Assembly (NCBI GenBank): GCA_944353735.1
Contig: CALVPU010000094.1
Location: 1-5,333 of the forward strand
Length of the DNA stretch: 5,333 nucleotides
Source: an uncultured Eubacteriales bacterium
GTDB lineage: Bacteria; Bacillota; Clostridia; Christensenellales; Aristaeellaceae
Direction: 5' to 3'
Shown here: positions 1 through 5,333 of the stretch, in pieces
How positions within the stretch are numbered: the stretch's first letter is position 1
Layout: the number at the start of each line of letters is the position of its first letter
The notes under the pieces: model-generated
The model's database searches: none
The model's input: the letters and a program-made list of their open reading frames with translations, nothing else
What the model was told of the DNA's origin: nothing
Position numbers and translations under genes: made by a program

Positions 1-1236
1 GGTCTGCCCGACCCGGAAAGCCAGAAGTGCGTGTTTGCGCGCGTGACCGAGATGCTGCGCGATGGGCGCGCGTCCTGCGCGTACGCCGTCGGCGCGGGCG
101 GCATGGCGTCGGCGGCGTTCCACATGGCGCTGGGCAACGGCTTTGGCTTCGCGTTCGCCGCGGATGCGGGCGACGTGTTCGCGCCGCGCTACGGCGCGTT
201 CCTCGTCGAGTTTGCGCCGGATGCGAAAGTCGAGAACGAAGTCGGCCGCGTAACCGCCGAACGGCGCTTTGCCATGGGCGGCGACTCCGTGGCGATGGAC
301 GAGCTCGAGGCGCTCTGGTCGGCGCGGTTGGAGAGCGTGTTCCCGACGGAGGCGGGCGGGACCGCCGCGCAGCCGCCGGTTTACGAATTCCGCGCGCCGC
401 AGCGCCGCCGCACGTCGCCGCGCATCGCGCGCCCGCGCGTGCTGATTCCGGTATTTCCGGGCACCAACTGCGAGTACGATACGGAAAACGCCTTTCTCAA
501 CGCCGGCGCGGAGCCGGAAATCCTCGTCGTGCGCAACCGCACGGCAGCGGCGGTCGCCGAGTCTGCCGACCGCTTCGCCGACGCCGTCGCGCGCGCGCAG
601 ATCATTTTCATCCCCGGCGGCTTTTCCGGCGGCGATGAGCCGGATGGTTCCGGAAAGTTCATCACCGCGTTTTTCCGCAATCCGCGCATCGCCGATCGCG
701 TGCGCGAGCTGCTCGAGGCGCGCGACGGACTGATCGGCGGCATCTGCAACGGCTTTCAGGCGCTGGTCAAGCTCGGCCTGGTGCCCTACGGCGAAATTCG
801 CGCGGCAAAGGACTGCGCGGCGACGCTGACCTTCAACGACATCGGACGGCATCAGTCGCGCCTGGTGCGCACGCGCGTGGCGTCGAACCGCTCGCCGTGG
901 CTGATGTACGCCGAGCCCGGCGAGGTGTTCACCTGTCCGATTTCCCACGGCGAGGGCAAGTTCATCGCGCCGCAAGCGCTGGTCGCCGAGATGGCGCGGT
1001 GCGGTCAGATCGCCACGCAGTACTGCGATTCCGACGGCGTGCCGACGATGGATATTCGCTGCAATCCCAACGGCTCGGTCGACGCCATCGAGGGCATCAC
1101 CTCGCCTGACGGGCGCGTGTTCGGCAAGATGGGTCACAGCGAGCGCGTCGGCTGGGGAAAGCCGCTGTACGTCAACGTTCCCGGCAATTATGCCAATCCC
1201 ATGTTCCGCGGCGCGGTCGACTACTTTGCGAAGTGA
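1..1236 (+). CDS. purL: Phosphoribosylformylglycinamidine synthase, single-chain form (C-terminal part, cut by left edge)
   Basis: This enzyme carries out the fourth step of de novo purine synthesis in the cytoplasm, converting FGAR, glutamine and ATP to FGAM. The frame is open from base 1, so the start lies outside the window and 411 residues are visible. Roughly the first 140 are the end of the second AIRS-type synthetase half, with a glycine-rich AVGAGGMASAAFHMALGNG stretch. From about residue 145 comes the class I glutamine amidotransferase domain: FPGTNCEYDTENAF, IIFIPGGFSGGDE, the nucleophile elbow GICNGFQ with Cys249, SHGEGKF around His316, and the late GHSER motif with His379 and Glu381 completing the catalytic triad. 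Having synthetase and glutaminase in one chain, with these motif variants, fits the form of about 1,240 residues found in Clostridia and some other bacteria, unlike the separate PurL/PurQ/PurS of Bacillus. The triad is intact and I see no frameshift. Its own terminator follows 70 bases after the stop. Confidence 0.95.
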   Translation, partial: GLPDPESQKCVFARVTEMLRDGRASCAYAVGAGGMASAAFHMALGNGFGFAFAADAGDVFAPRYGAFLVEFAPDAKVENEVGRVTAERRFAMGGDSVAMDELEALWSARLESVFPTEAGGTAAQPPVYEFRAPQRRRTSPRIARPRVLIPVFPGTNCEYDTENAFLNAGAEPEILVVRNRTAAAVAESADRFADAVARAQIIFIPGGFSGGDEPDGSGKFITAFFRNPRIADRVRELLEARDGLIGGICNGFQALVKLGLVPYGEIRAAKDCAATLTFNDIGRHQSRLVRTRVASNRSPWLMYAEPGEVFTCPISHGEGKFIAPQALVAEMARCGQIATQYCDSDGVPTMDIRCNPNGSVDAIEGITSPDGRVFGKMGHSERVGWGKPLYVNVPGNYANPMFRGAVDYFAK

Positions 1237-1306
1237 CCGCCGCCGCGCGGCTGCGCTCTTTCAGGGACGAGGGAATATCCGCGCAGCCTGACCGGTTCAA
1301 TCTCCT

Positions 1307-1343
1307 GCCCGCGAAGCCGCTTTTTGCTTCGCGGGCGCTTTTT
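1307..1343 (+). terminator. Intrinsic terminator of purL
   Basis: An 11-bp perfect stem pairs GCCCGCGAAGC (1307-1317) with GCTTCGCGGGC (1326-1336). The loop has 8 bases, and GC plus five T residues follow (1339-1343). It lies 70 bases after the purL stop codon and separates purL from the transporter operon. The other strand lacks a comparable T run, so it reads as a one-directional rightward terminator. Confidence 0.93.
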
Positions 1344-1506
1344 GTCTGTGCCGCATGCGGTGCAGTGCGATTGCATTTTCAAATACATCCTGCAAAAATA
1401 TCGCAGGCGAGCGCATGTTATTTTTCTGATTCCTGCATTTTTTCTGATATGCAACTTGTTTTATGTTAAAAATGGTTTTTTGAGCGAATTTTGATGCGAT
1501 TGCCTA
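1344..1506 (+). promoter_or_regulatory. AT-rich upstream regulatory region of the TAXI operon
   Basis: This gene-free stretch is much richer in A and T than the genes on either side. It contains a perfect 10-bp palindrome CCGCATGCGG (1351-1360). The nonamer TGCGATTGC occurs at 1366-1374 and again at 1495-1503, where it abuts the -35 box. An inverted pair TGCGAT (1366-1371) / ATCGCA (1400-1405) is present. So is a direct repeat TTTTTCTGAT at 1421-1430 and 1439-1448, with an 18-base period. These would suit regulator binding or an UP-like element, but I cannot name a regulator. No convincing open frame lies here. Confidence 0.5.
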
Positions 1507-1535
1507 TTGCAATTTTGCATGGATGCCTGTATAAT
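1507..1535 (+). promoter_or_regulatory. Sigma-70-type promoter of the TAXI TRAP operon
   Basis: The -35 box TTGCAA (1507-1512, four of six consensus bases) is separated by exactly 17 bases from a perfect -10 box TATAAT (1530-1535). Transcription would begin near 1542, about 40 bases ahead of the ATG at 1582. The -35 box lies within the palindrome ATTGCAAT (1506-1513) and overlaps a run of three TTGC repeats (1500, 1507, 1515), a possible operator. A small GCAT-GG-ATGC dyad (1517-1526) fills part of the spacer. Confidence 0.85.
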
Positions 1536-1542
1536 AACTGCA

Positions 1543-1558
1543 TGGCGATGGTACGCCA
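1543..1558 (+). promoter_or_regulatory. 5'-end hairpin in the leader of the TAXI operon mRNA
   Basis: TGGCG (1543-1547) pairs with CGCCA (1554-1558) around a 6-base loop. It would sit almost at the predicted 5' end of the transcript, where short stems commonly protect mRNA from decay. It leaves the ribosome binding site free. A stem this short could also be chance. Confidence 0.35.
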
Positions 1559-1568
1559 AATAACGCTC

Positions 1569-1575
1569 GGAGGGA
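1569..1575 (+). promoter_or_regulatory. Ribosome binding site of the TAXI binding-protein gene
   Basis: GGAGGGA contains a full GGAGG core (1569-1573) placed 8 bases before the ATG at 1582. This fixes the start codon and predicts strong translation, as expected for an abundant binding protein. Confidence 0.9.
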
Positions 1576-1581
1576 TTTGCA

Positions 1582-2538
1582 ATGAAGAAAATCCTGGCTT
1601 TGGCAATGGTTCTGGCGCTTTCGTTGGGCTTCTGTGTGAGCGCGCAGGCGACGACTTATCTGGCGCTGGGCACCGGCGGCACGTCGGGCACGTACTATGC
1701 GCTCGGCGCGGACATCGCCGCGCTGTGGATGGCGAACATCGACGATCTGGACGTGACCGTTCAGCCGACCGACGCCTCCAAGGACAACATCGTGTTCATT
1801 CAGGACGGCGAACTCGACCTCGCCATGGTCCAGAACGACGCCATGGCGTACGCCTATGAGGGCAACGAGTTCTACGGAAACGAGATATTCGACGGCTTCT
1901 ACGCCATCGGCACGCTGTATCCCGAAGCGGTGCAGTGCGTCGTCGCCGCTGACAGCGACATCCACACCATCGCCGATCTGGCGGGAAAGAACGTCTCTGT
2001 CGGCGCGCAGGGCTCCGGCACTTACATGAACGCCGAGCAGATCCTTTCCGCGGGCGGACTGACCATGGACGACATCAACCCGCAGTACCTGAGCTTCGCC
2101 GAGTCGGCGACGGCGTTTCAGGACGGTCAGATCGACGCGGCGTTCCTGACCTCTGGCGTGCCGAATACGGCAATCGTCGAGATCACCACCAACTCTCCGG
2201 TCCGCCTGCTGGCGCCGAGCGAAGAGGAGTGGGCGTACCTCAATGAGAACTACAGCTACTACGTGCCCTATACGGTCGCGGCGGGCACCTATGAGGGCAT
2301 GGAGGAGGACGTCTCCATCCCCGCCGTCATGGCAACGCTGATCGTCGACAAGGACATGGACGAGGAGCTCGTCTACCAGCTGACGAAGGTGCTGTTCGAG
2401 CAGACGGGCGACCTGACCCATGCCAAGAAGGAGGAGATCTCCGCGGAGGCTGCGGTCAGTGGCGTTCCGACCCCGTTCCACGCTGGCGCGGCGCGCTATT
2501 TCGCCGAGCTCGGGCTGGAAGTCGAAGTGGGCGAATGA
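1582..2538 (+). CDS. TAXI-family TRAP transporter solute-binding protein
   Basis: This 318-residue protein has the usual length for TAXI (TRAP-associated extracytoplasmic immunogenic) binding proteins, which capture the substrate outside the membrane and deliver it to the permease. A signal peptide is clear: MKK, a hydrophobic core to about residue 19, then a signal peptidase I site Ala-Gln-Ala (21-23) before Thr24. The mature protein opens with the family's glycine-rich element GTGGTSGTYYALG (30-42), and the second hallmark VSVGAQGSGT follows at 138-147. The segment PTDASKDNIVFIQDGELDLAMVQND fits the typical domain-1 fold. Cys18 does not form a good lipobox because Phe precedes it, so membrane anchoring by lipid looks unlikely. 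The known ligands of characterised relatives include glutamate, glutamine and related acids; the ligand here cannot be read from sequence. The gene is first in the operon with the fused permease 125 bases downstream. An acidic, GC-rich reading frame matches the neighbours and there is no sign of transfer. Confidence 0.94.
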   Translation: MKKILALAMVLALSLGFCVSAQATTYLALGTGGTSGTYYALGADIAALWMANIDDLDVTVQPTDASKDNIVFIQDGELDLAMVQNDAMAYAYEGNEFYGNEIFDGFYAIGTLYPEAVQCVVAADSDIHTIADLAGKNVSVGAQGSGTYMNAEQILSAGGLTMDDINPQYLSFAESATAFQDGQIDAAFLTSGVPNTAIVEITTNSPVRLLAPSEEEWAYLNENYSYYVPYTVAAGTYEGMEEDVSIPAVMATLIVDKDMDEELVYQLTKVLFEQTGDLTHAKKEEISAEAAVSGVPTPFHAGAARYFAELGLEVEVGE

Positions 2539-2547
2539 CCTGACCTT

Positions 2548-2583
2548 TCCCGCGCGGAGTTCGGGGTACCCATCCCCGCGGGA
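2548..2583 (+). repeat. Hairpin just after the binding-protein gene
   Basis: TCCCGCG (2548-2554) pairs perfectly with CGCGGGA (2577-2583), with an inner GGG/CCC stretch (2563-2566 with 2574-2577) that partly competes with it. It starts 10 bases after the stop codon and has no T run. It could protect the 3' end of the binding-protein mRNA from exonucleases, as hairpins between binding-protein and permease genes often do. Confidence 0.5.
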
Positions 2584-2584
2584 T

Positions 2585-2621
2585 GCCGGGCGGGCAGCGA
2601 TCCTGTCCGCCCGGTCTTTTT
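2585..2621 (+). terminator. Internal terminator or attenuator between binding protein and permease
   Basis: A 13-bp stem with two G-U pairs forms between 2585-2597 and 2603-2615, around the 5-base loop CGATC. C and five T residues (2617-2621) follow. It has every mark of an intrinsic terminator, yet the permease gene of the same transporter begins 43 bases later with no evident promoter in between. Partial read-through would lower permease relative to binding protein. CGGAC (2622-2626) just after the T run can pair with GTCCG inside the right arm (2605-2609) or with GTCCG downstream (2631-2635). Confidence 0.8.
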
Positions 2622-2647
2622 CGGACGATTGTCCGCTGAATCTTCTC

Positions 2648-2656
2648 GGAAGGGAG
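2648..2656 (+). promoter_or_regulatory. Ribosome binding site deciding the permease start
   Basis: The purine run GGAAGGGAG ends at 2656. Two in-frame ATG codons follow, at 2658 and 2664. The first sits only 1 base after the run, too close for initiation. The second sits 7 bases away, which is near ideal, so the start at 2664 is preferred. Confidence 0.8.
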
Positions 2657-2663
2657 AATGCGC

Positions 2664-4766
2664 ATGTCCGCTCCAAAGAAGACCGAAGCTCCGGAAGGCA
2701 AGATGGAGCATTTTGAACAGGTCAGCGCCGAAGAGATCAACAAGATCATGGCGAAGTACGACCGCGAGAATGCTTACCGAACGCTGCCGCGCCGGATCAA
2801 TTTCGTCATTTCCATCATATTGATCGCCTTTTCGTTGCTGCAGTTGTACAGCACGTGGCGCATCATTCCATCCACCCACATGCGCCCGATCCACGTGGCG
2901 ATCGTGGTGTTCCTCGCGTACACCTTCTATCCCGTCAAGAAGGGCGGCTTCCACACACCGCGGGGACAGAGGATTTCCTTTGCCATCGACATGGTGCTGG
3001 CGATCGTGTCGCTGTGCGTGTTCCTCTATCAGGCGGTGTTCTTTGACGAGATCGTGCGCCAGTCTCGGCTGAACGAGATGCAGTACGTGCTCGGCGCAAT
3101 CGGCATCGTGCTGCTGCTCGAGGCATGCCGGCGCGTGGTCGGGCTGCCGATCGTCTGCGTGGCAATCGCGTTTTTGCTGGTCGGCTTCTTCGGTCAGTAC
3201 ATGCCCGGCTTCCTCGGCAACCGCGGCTTTACGTGGACGCGCATCGTCGACCACCTGTTCTACACGCAGGAGGGCATCTTCGGCACGCCGATCGGCGCGT
3301 CGAGCACGTTCATTTTCCTGTTCATCCTCTTCGGCTCGTTCCTCGAAAAGACCGGCGTGGGCGAGTTCTTCATCGACTTCGGCAACGCCGTGGCGGGCAG
3401 GAAGCGCGGCGGCCCGGCGAAGGTCGCGGTGCTGGTCAGCGCGCTGGAGGGCACGGTGTCCGGCTCGTCCGTCGCCAACACCGTTGGAAGCGGCTCGTTC
3501 ACGATTCCGATGATGAAGCGTCTCGGCTATCGCCCCGAATTCGCGGCGGCGACCGAGGCGGCGGCGTCCACCGGCGGTCAGATCATGCCGCCCGTCATGG
3601 GCGCGGCGGCGTTTCTGATGGTCGATTGCATCGGTCAGGGCATTACCTACGCCAACATCGTCAAAGCAGCGATCATTCCGGCGCTCCTGTACTTCGTGGG
3701 CATCTGGTTTGCCGTCGACTTTGAGGCGCGCAAGCACGGCCTGGTCGGCATGAAGGCGGAGGACATTCCCAAGTTCAAGCGCCTGATGGTTGATCGCGGC
3801 TATCTGATCCTGCCGCTGGTGGCGATCATCATTACGCTCTCGTCCGGCTTCAGCCCGTCCTACGCGGCGCTGATGGGCATCGGCATCGCCTGCGTTGGCA
3901 GTTACCTGCCGTTGCTGGCGCACCTGCTGGTCTATGTCACGCGCGGTCGCAAGAGCGGCTACGCCTCGCTCGGCGAGGTGTTCAGGAAGTCTCCCGGACT
4001 GCGCCCGAAGGACTACCTTCAGGCGCTCGAGGGCGGCGCGCGCAGCATCCTCAGCGTGGCGTTGGCGTGCGGCGCGGCGGGCATCATCGCCGGCATGATC
4101 ACCCTCACCGGCGTCGGCGCGAAGCTCAGCGCCGGGCTGGCGGACATCGCTGGCGGCAACGTGTTCCTGCTGCTGTTCTTTACGATGCTGACCTCGATCA
4201 TCCTCGGCATGGGCGTGCCGACCACGGCGAACTACCTGATCACCTCGACGATGATGGCGGGCGTGGTTGCGCGCGCGCTCAATCCCGGCGTCGAGTCGCT
4301 GACGTGGCAGATGCTCCTGCCGGCGCACCTGTTCACGTTCTACTTCGGCATCATCGCTGACCTGACGCCGCCGGTCGCGCTGGCGGCAATGGCGGGCGCG
4401 GCGATCGCCAAGTCCGATCCCCTCAAGACGGGCGTTCAGGCGTCGAAAAACGCCATTGCGGCGTTTATCGTGCCCTACGTGTTCGCGCTCAATCCAGCGA
4501 TGCTGATGATCAACGCCTCGGTGGCGGACATCGCCCTGATCTGCGTCACCTCGCTCATCGGCATGTTCTTCATCGGCATGGCGGTCGTCGGCTACTGGCA
4601 GCAGAAGCTCAATCCGCTGCAGCGCATTCTCGCGGCGGCGGGCGGCCTGTGCATGGTCGTGCCCGGCGTCGTGACCGATCTGATCGGCGCGCTGATCTGT
4701 GCGGGCGTGGTGGTCTGGCAGTATGCCGACAAGAAGCGCCTCGTGGCGAAGGCGACCGTCCGCTGA
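2664..4766 (+). CDS. TRAP transporter permease, fused 4TM/12TM (DctQ-DctM type)
   Basis: This is the integral membrane part of a TAXI-TRAP transporter: it takes substrate from the binding protein and moves it inward with an ion gradient, usually sodium. It has 700 residues from the start at 2664, typical of fused permeases. A charged cytoplasmic head (about 1-44) leads into the small DctQ-like part with helices near 46-63, 76-91, 107-127 and 141-153. A DctM-like part follows from about 160. Conserved membrane-loop signatures of that part are EGTVSGSSVANT (262-273), STGGQIMPPVMG (302-313), GMGVPTTANY (515-524) and DLTPPVALAAMAG (566-578). The first and third mark the two repeated halves of the elevator-type transport domain. 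A C-terminal segment of further hydrophobic stretches (about 615-690) ends in a basic tail. The upstream in-frame ATG at 2658 would add two residues but is badly spaced from the ribosome binding site. The preceding gene encodes the cognate binding protein. The substrate is not deducible; an organic acid is most likely. Confidence 0.95.
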   Translation: MSAPKKTEAPEGKMEHFEQVSAEEINKIMAKYDRENAYRTLPRRINFVISIILIAFSLLQLYSTWRIIPSTHMRPIHVAIVVFLAYTFYPVKKGGFHTPRGQRISFAIDMVLAIVSLCVFLYQAVFFDEIVRQSRLNEMQYVLGAIGIVLLLEACRRVVGLPIVCVAIAFLLVGFFGQYMPGFLGNRGFTWTRIVDHLFYTQEGIFGTPIGASSTFIFLFILFGSFLEKTGVGEFFIDFGNAVAGRKRGGPAKVAVLVSALEGTVSGSSVANTVGSGSFTIPMMKRLGYRPEFAAATEAAASTGGQIMPPVMGAAAFLMVDCIGQGITYANIVKAAIIPALLYFVGIWFAVDFEARKHGLVGMKAEDIPKFKRLMVDRGYLILPLVAIIITLSSGFSPSYAALMGIGIACVGSYLPLLAHLLVYVTRGRKSGYASLGEVFRKSPGLRPKDYLQALEGGARSILSVALACGAAGIIAGMITLTGVGAKLSAGLADIAGGNVFLLLFFTMLTSIILGMGVPTTANYLITSTMMAGVVARALNPGVESLTWQMLLPAHLFTFYFGIIADLTPPVALAAMAGAAIAKSDPLKTGVQASKNAIAAFIVPYVFALNPAMLMINASVADIALICVTSLIGMFFIGMAVVGYWQQKLNPLQRILAAAGGLCMVVPGVVTDLIGALICAGVVVWQYADKKRLVAKATVR

Positions 4767-4783
4767 TCGCTGGCGGCAAGTTA

Positions 4784-4816
4784 CCGGCGTCCGGTTTTAA
4801 CCGGGCGCCGGCTTTT
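4784..4816 (+). terminator. Intrinsic terminator of the TAXI TRAP operon
   Basis: CCGGCGTCCGG (4784-4794) pairs with CCGGGCGCCGG (4801-4811) over 11 bp with one G-U pair, around the loop TTTTAA. C and four T residues follow (4813-4816). It starts 17 bases after the permease stop codon. Confidence 0.88.
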
Positions 4817-4836
4817 CATGTGTCCTTTCGCGCAAA

Positions 4837-4881
4837 GTGCAAAGCGCCGGTTCTCCTTCCGCGACCGGCGCTTTCTTGCAC
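4837..4881. terminator. Second, near-symmetric terminator-like stem
   Basis: AAAGCGCCGGT (4841-4851) pairs perfectly with ACCGGCGCTTT (4864-4874) around a 12-base loop. An outer GTGC (4837-4840) / GCAC (4878-4881) pair closes it across a 3-base bulge. The A-flanked and T-flanked arms make it usable from both directions, although the T runs are short. It probably backs up the operon terminator 20 bases upstream. Confidence 0.65.
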
Positions 4882-5164
4882 AGACGCGACGCGGGTGGAT
4901 GCGGATGTCGGAGCGAGATGGATGCGCTCCTCTTGGCGGCGCCCCAAATATGCAGGAAGTCCCGGCACGCCGAAATGCGTGCGCCTGTTCTCTCTGGTCT
5001 GATGGATTCGCAATTTCATCGAGTGGCGGCGGTCGCTGTGCCTTCGCCATGGCGCAGCCGCCATGGGCAGGTTTCCGCGGCGATGCGGTTTCGCATCCGC
5101 GCGCAGCCAATGGCGCGCTTGACACTTGCGCGTGTTCCGTTGGACGCAGGGGAAAATGGGCGCA
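4882..5164. other. Gene-free stretch with several hairpins
   Basis: No credible protein gene, tRNA or rRNA is visible here. Inverted repeats are frequent. GGAGCG/CGCTCC occurs at 4910-4915 and 4925-4930, and GCACGC/GCGTGC at 4965-4970 and 4977-4982. A perfect 8-bp CCATGGCG/CGCCATGG with a 4-base loop spans 5047-5066. GATGCG/CGCATC lies at 5082-5087 and 5092-5097, extended by CGCG on each side. TGGATGCG is repeated at 4896 and 4919. A consensus TTGACA at 5119-5124 has no -10 partner at normal spacing. The stretch lies between terminators that end transcription from both sides, so it may be an untranscribed spacer or hold an unrecognised small RNA. Confidence 0.4.
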
Positions 5165-5200
5165 AAAAATGCTTCCACGCACAGGGCGGGAAGCATTTTT
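5165..5200. terminator. Bidirectional intrinsic terminator, mainly serving the minus-strand gene
   Basis: AAAAATGCTTCC (5165-5176) pairs perfectly with GGAAGCATTTTT (5189-5200) around a 12-base loop. Beyond one mismatch, three more pairs extend the stem. Read leftwards it ends in a run of six T, and rightwards in five T. On the minus strand it lies 63 bases after the stop codon of the gene entering from the right edge, so it most likely terminates that transcript. Confidence 0.88.
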
Positions 5201-5207
5201 CGCGAGA

Positions 5208-5240
5208 CGGACCGCCGCGGTCCGGCAGGGCGCCGGACCG
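5208..5240 (-). repeat. Nested inverted repeat with two mutually exclusive hairpins
   Basis: CGGACCG (5208-5214) is complementary to CGGTCCG (5218-5224). The same central arm, as CGGTCCGGC (5218-5226), also pairs over 9 bp with GCCGGACCG (5232-5240) around the loop AGGGC. Only one stem can form at a time. It sits 23 bases beyond the stop codon of the minus-strand gene, in its 3' untranslated region and ahead of the terminator. The longer stem should win; a role in mRNA 3'-end stability is plausible. Confidence 0.55.
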
Positions 5241-5263
5241 GGCGATGTGCCGGTGCGCGGACG

Positions 5264-5333
5264 TCAGATGCGGGCGACGCCGCTGTCGCGGGCAGCCTGC
5301 GCGACGGCGCTGGCCACGGCGTTGCGGACGCGC
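5264..5333 (-). CDS. Probable malic enzyme, last 22 codons (cut by right edge)
   Basis: Read on the minus strand, the frame ends in AVAQAARDSGVARI followed by TGA (5266-5264). Alanine-rich tails ending in GVAR or GVARI preceded by an AVAxAA helix are characteristic of bacterial NAD(P)-dependent malic enzymes, which decarboxylate malate to pyruvate in the cytoplasm. Only 22 residues are visible, so no catalytic motif can be checked and the assignment rests on this C-terminal likeness alone. The codon pattern, with G or C at third positions, matches the other genes. A bidirectional terminator at 5165-5200 lies downstream, which supports a real gene end here. Other alanine-rich C-terminal helices could look similar. 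Confidence 0.55.
   Translation of the reverse strand, partial: RVRNAVASAVAQAARDSGVARI

Noticed and set aside
31..33. GTG at 31 as the start of an independent glutaminase gene
   Set aside because: The frame is open to base 1 and the upstream codons continue a sensible PurL sequence. The part before the glutaminase domain belongs to the synthetase half, so this is an internal codon of a gene cut by the window edge.
1221..1469. Short open frames on both strands across the purL terminator
   Set aside because: They span the terminator stem and the AT-rich regulatory gap, lack ribosome binding sites, and have Cys/Arg-rich translations of no known type.
1237..1581. Possible riboswitch leader upstream of the transporter operon
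   Set aside because: The predicted transcript start near 1542 leaves a leader of only about 40 bases, too short for a known metabolite riboswitch, and the stem at 1307-1336 belongs to the purL terminator.
1504..2676. Minus-strand open frame of 390 codons opposite the TAXI binding protein
   Set aside because: It covers the promoter and the internal terminator of the real operon. Its translation shows a low-complexity Arg/Val/Asp composition and no recognisable motif.
2496..4328. Long open frame on the minus strand opposite the permease (610 codons)
   Set aside because: It is antisense to a confidently identified membrane protein. Its translation is dominated by Arg, His, Asp and Ala with no domain-like pattern, as expected when GC-rich third positions suppress stop codons on the other strand.
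5119..5124. Perfect -35 hexamer TTGACA in the right gap
   Set aside because: No -10-like hexamer lies 15 to 19 bases downstream, and the only sequence ahead is a terminator, so it is probably chance.
4781..5196. Two overlapping minus-strand open frames of about 130 codons in the right gap
   Set aside because: Both begin within the 5165-5200 terminator stem and end in or just beside the operon terminator. They have no good ribosome binding site and the translations are Arg/Pro-rich without family resemblance.
1..5333. CRISPR array, insertion sequence, tRNA or rRNA
   Set aside because: I saw no regularly spaced repeats, transposase-like frame with terminal inverted repeats, or cloverleaf and rRNA signatures anywhere in the window.

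Overview
This window comes from a GC-rich bacterial chromosome. The codons end mostly in G or C, while the gene starts have strong purine-rich ribosome binding sites and one sigma-70-type promoter matches consensus closely. The single-chain purine enzyme at the left edge is of the type common in Clostridia and related Bacillota. My best guess is therefore a high-GC member of the Clostridia, but this rests on protein style and not on a marker gene.

Layout. Positions 1-1236 hold the C-terminal third of a single-polypeptide phosphoribosylformylglycinamidine synthase (PurL), cut by the left edge and closed by a strong intrinsic terminator at 1307-1343. Positions 1344-1581 form an AT-rich regulatory gap with a clear promoter (TTGCAA, 17 bases, TATAAT at 1507-1535), a small 5'-end hairpin and a good ribosome binding site. 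This drives a two-gene TRAP transporter operon of the TAXI type: a secreted solute-binding protein (1582-2538) and a fused 4TM/12TM permease (2664-4766). The 125 bases between these two genes contain a hairpin and then a terminator-like stem with a T run. This fits partial termination that gives more binding protein than permease.

The operon ends in an intrinsic terminator (4784-4816), followed by a second, near-symmetric stem (4837-4881). About 280 bases follow with no credible gene but several hairpins. A bidirectional terminator (5165-5200) and a nested inverted repeat (5208-5240) come next. The last 22 codons of a minus-strand gene (5264-5333) enter from the right edge; they look like the C-terminus of a malic enzyme.

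How the genes work together. The binding protein should capture an organic anion outside the membrane and hand it to the permease, which imports it with an ion gradient instead of ATP. If the right-edge gene is a malic enzyme, dicarboxylate uptake and malate decarboxylation would sit side by side; this is inference only. PurL is an independent housekeeping unit. I see no clearly new system here. The most interesting parts are the non-coding pieces: the intra-operon terminator, the repeated nonamer upstream of the promoter, and the structured gap on the right.
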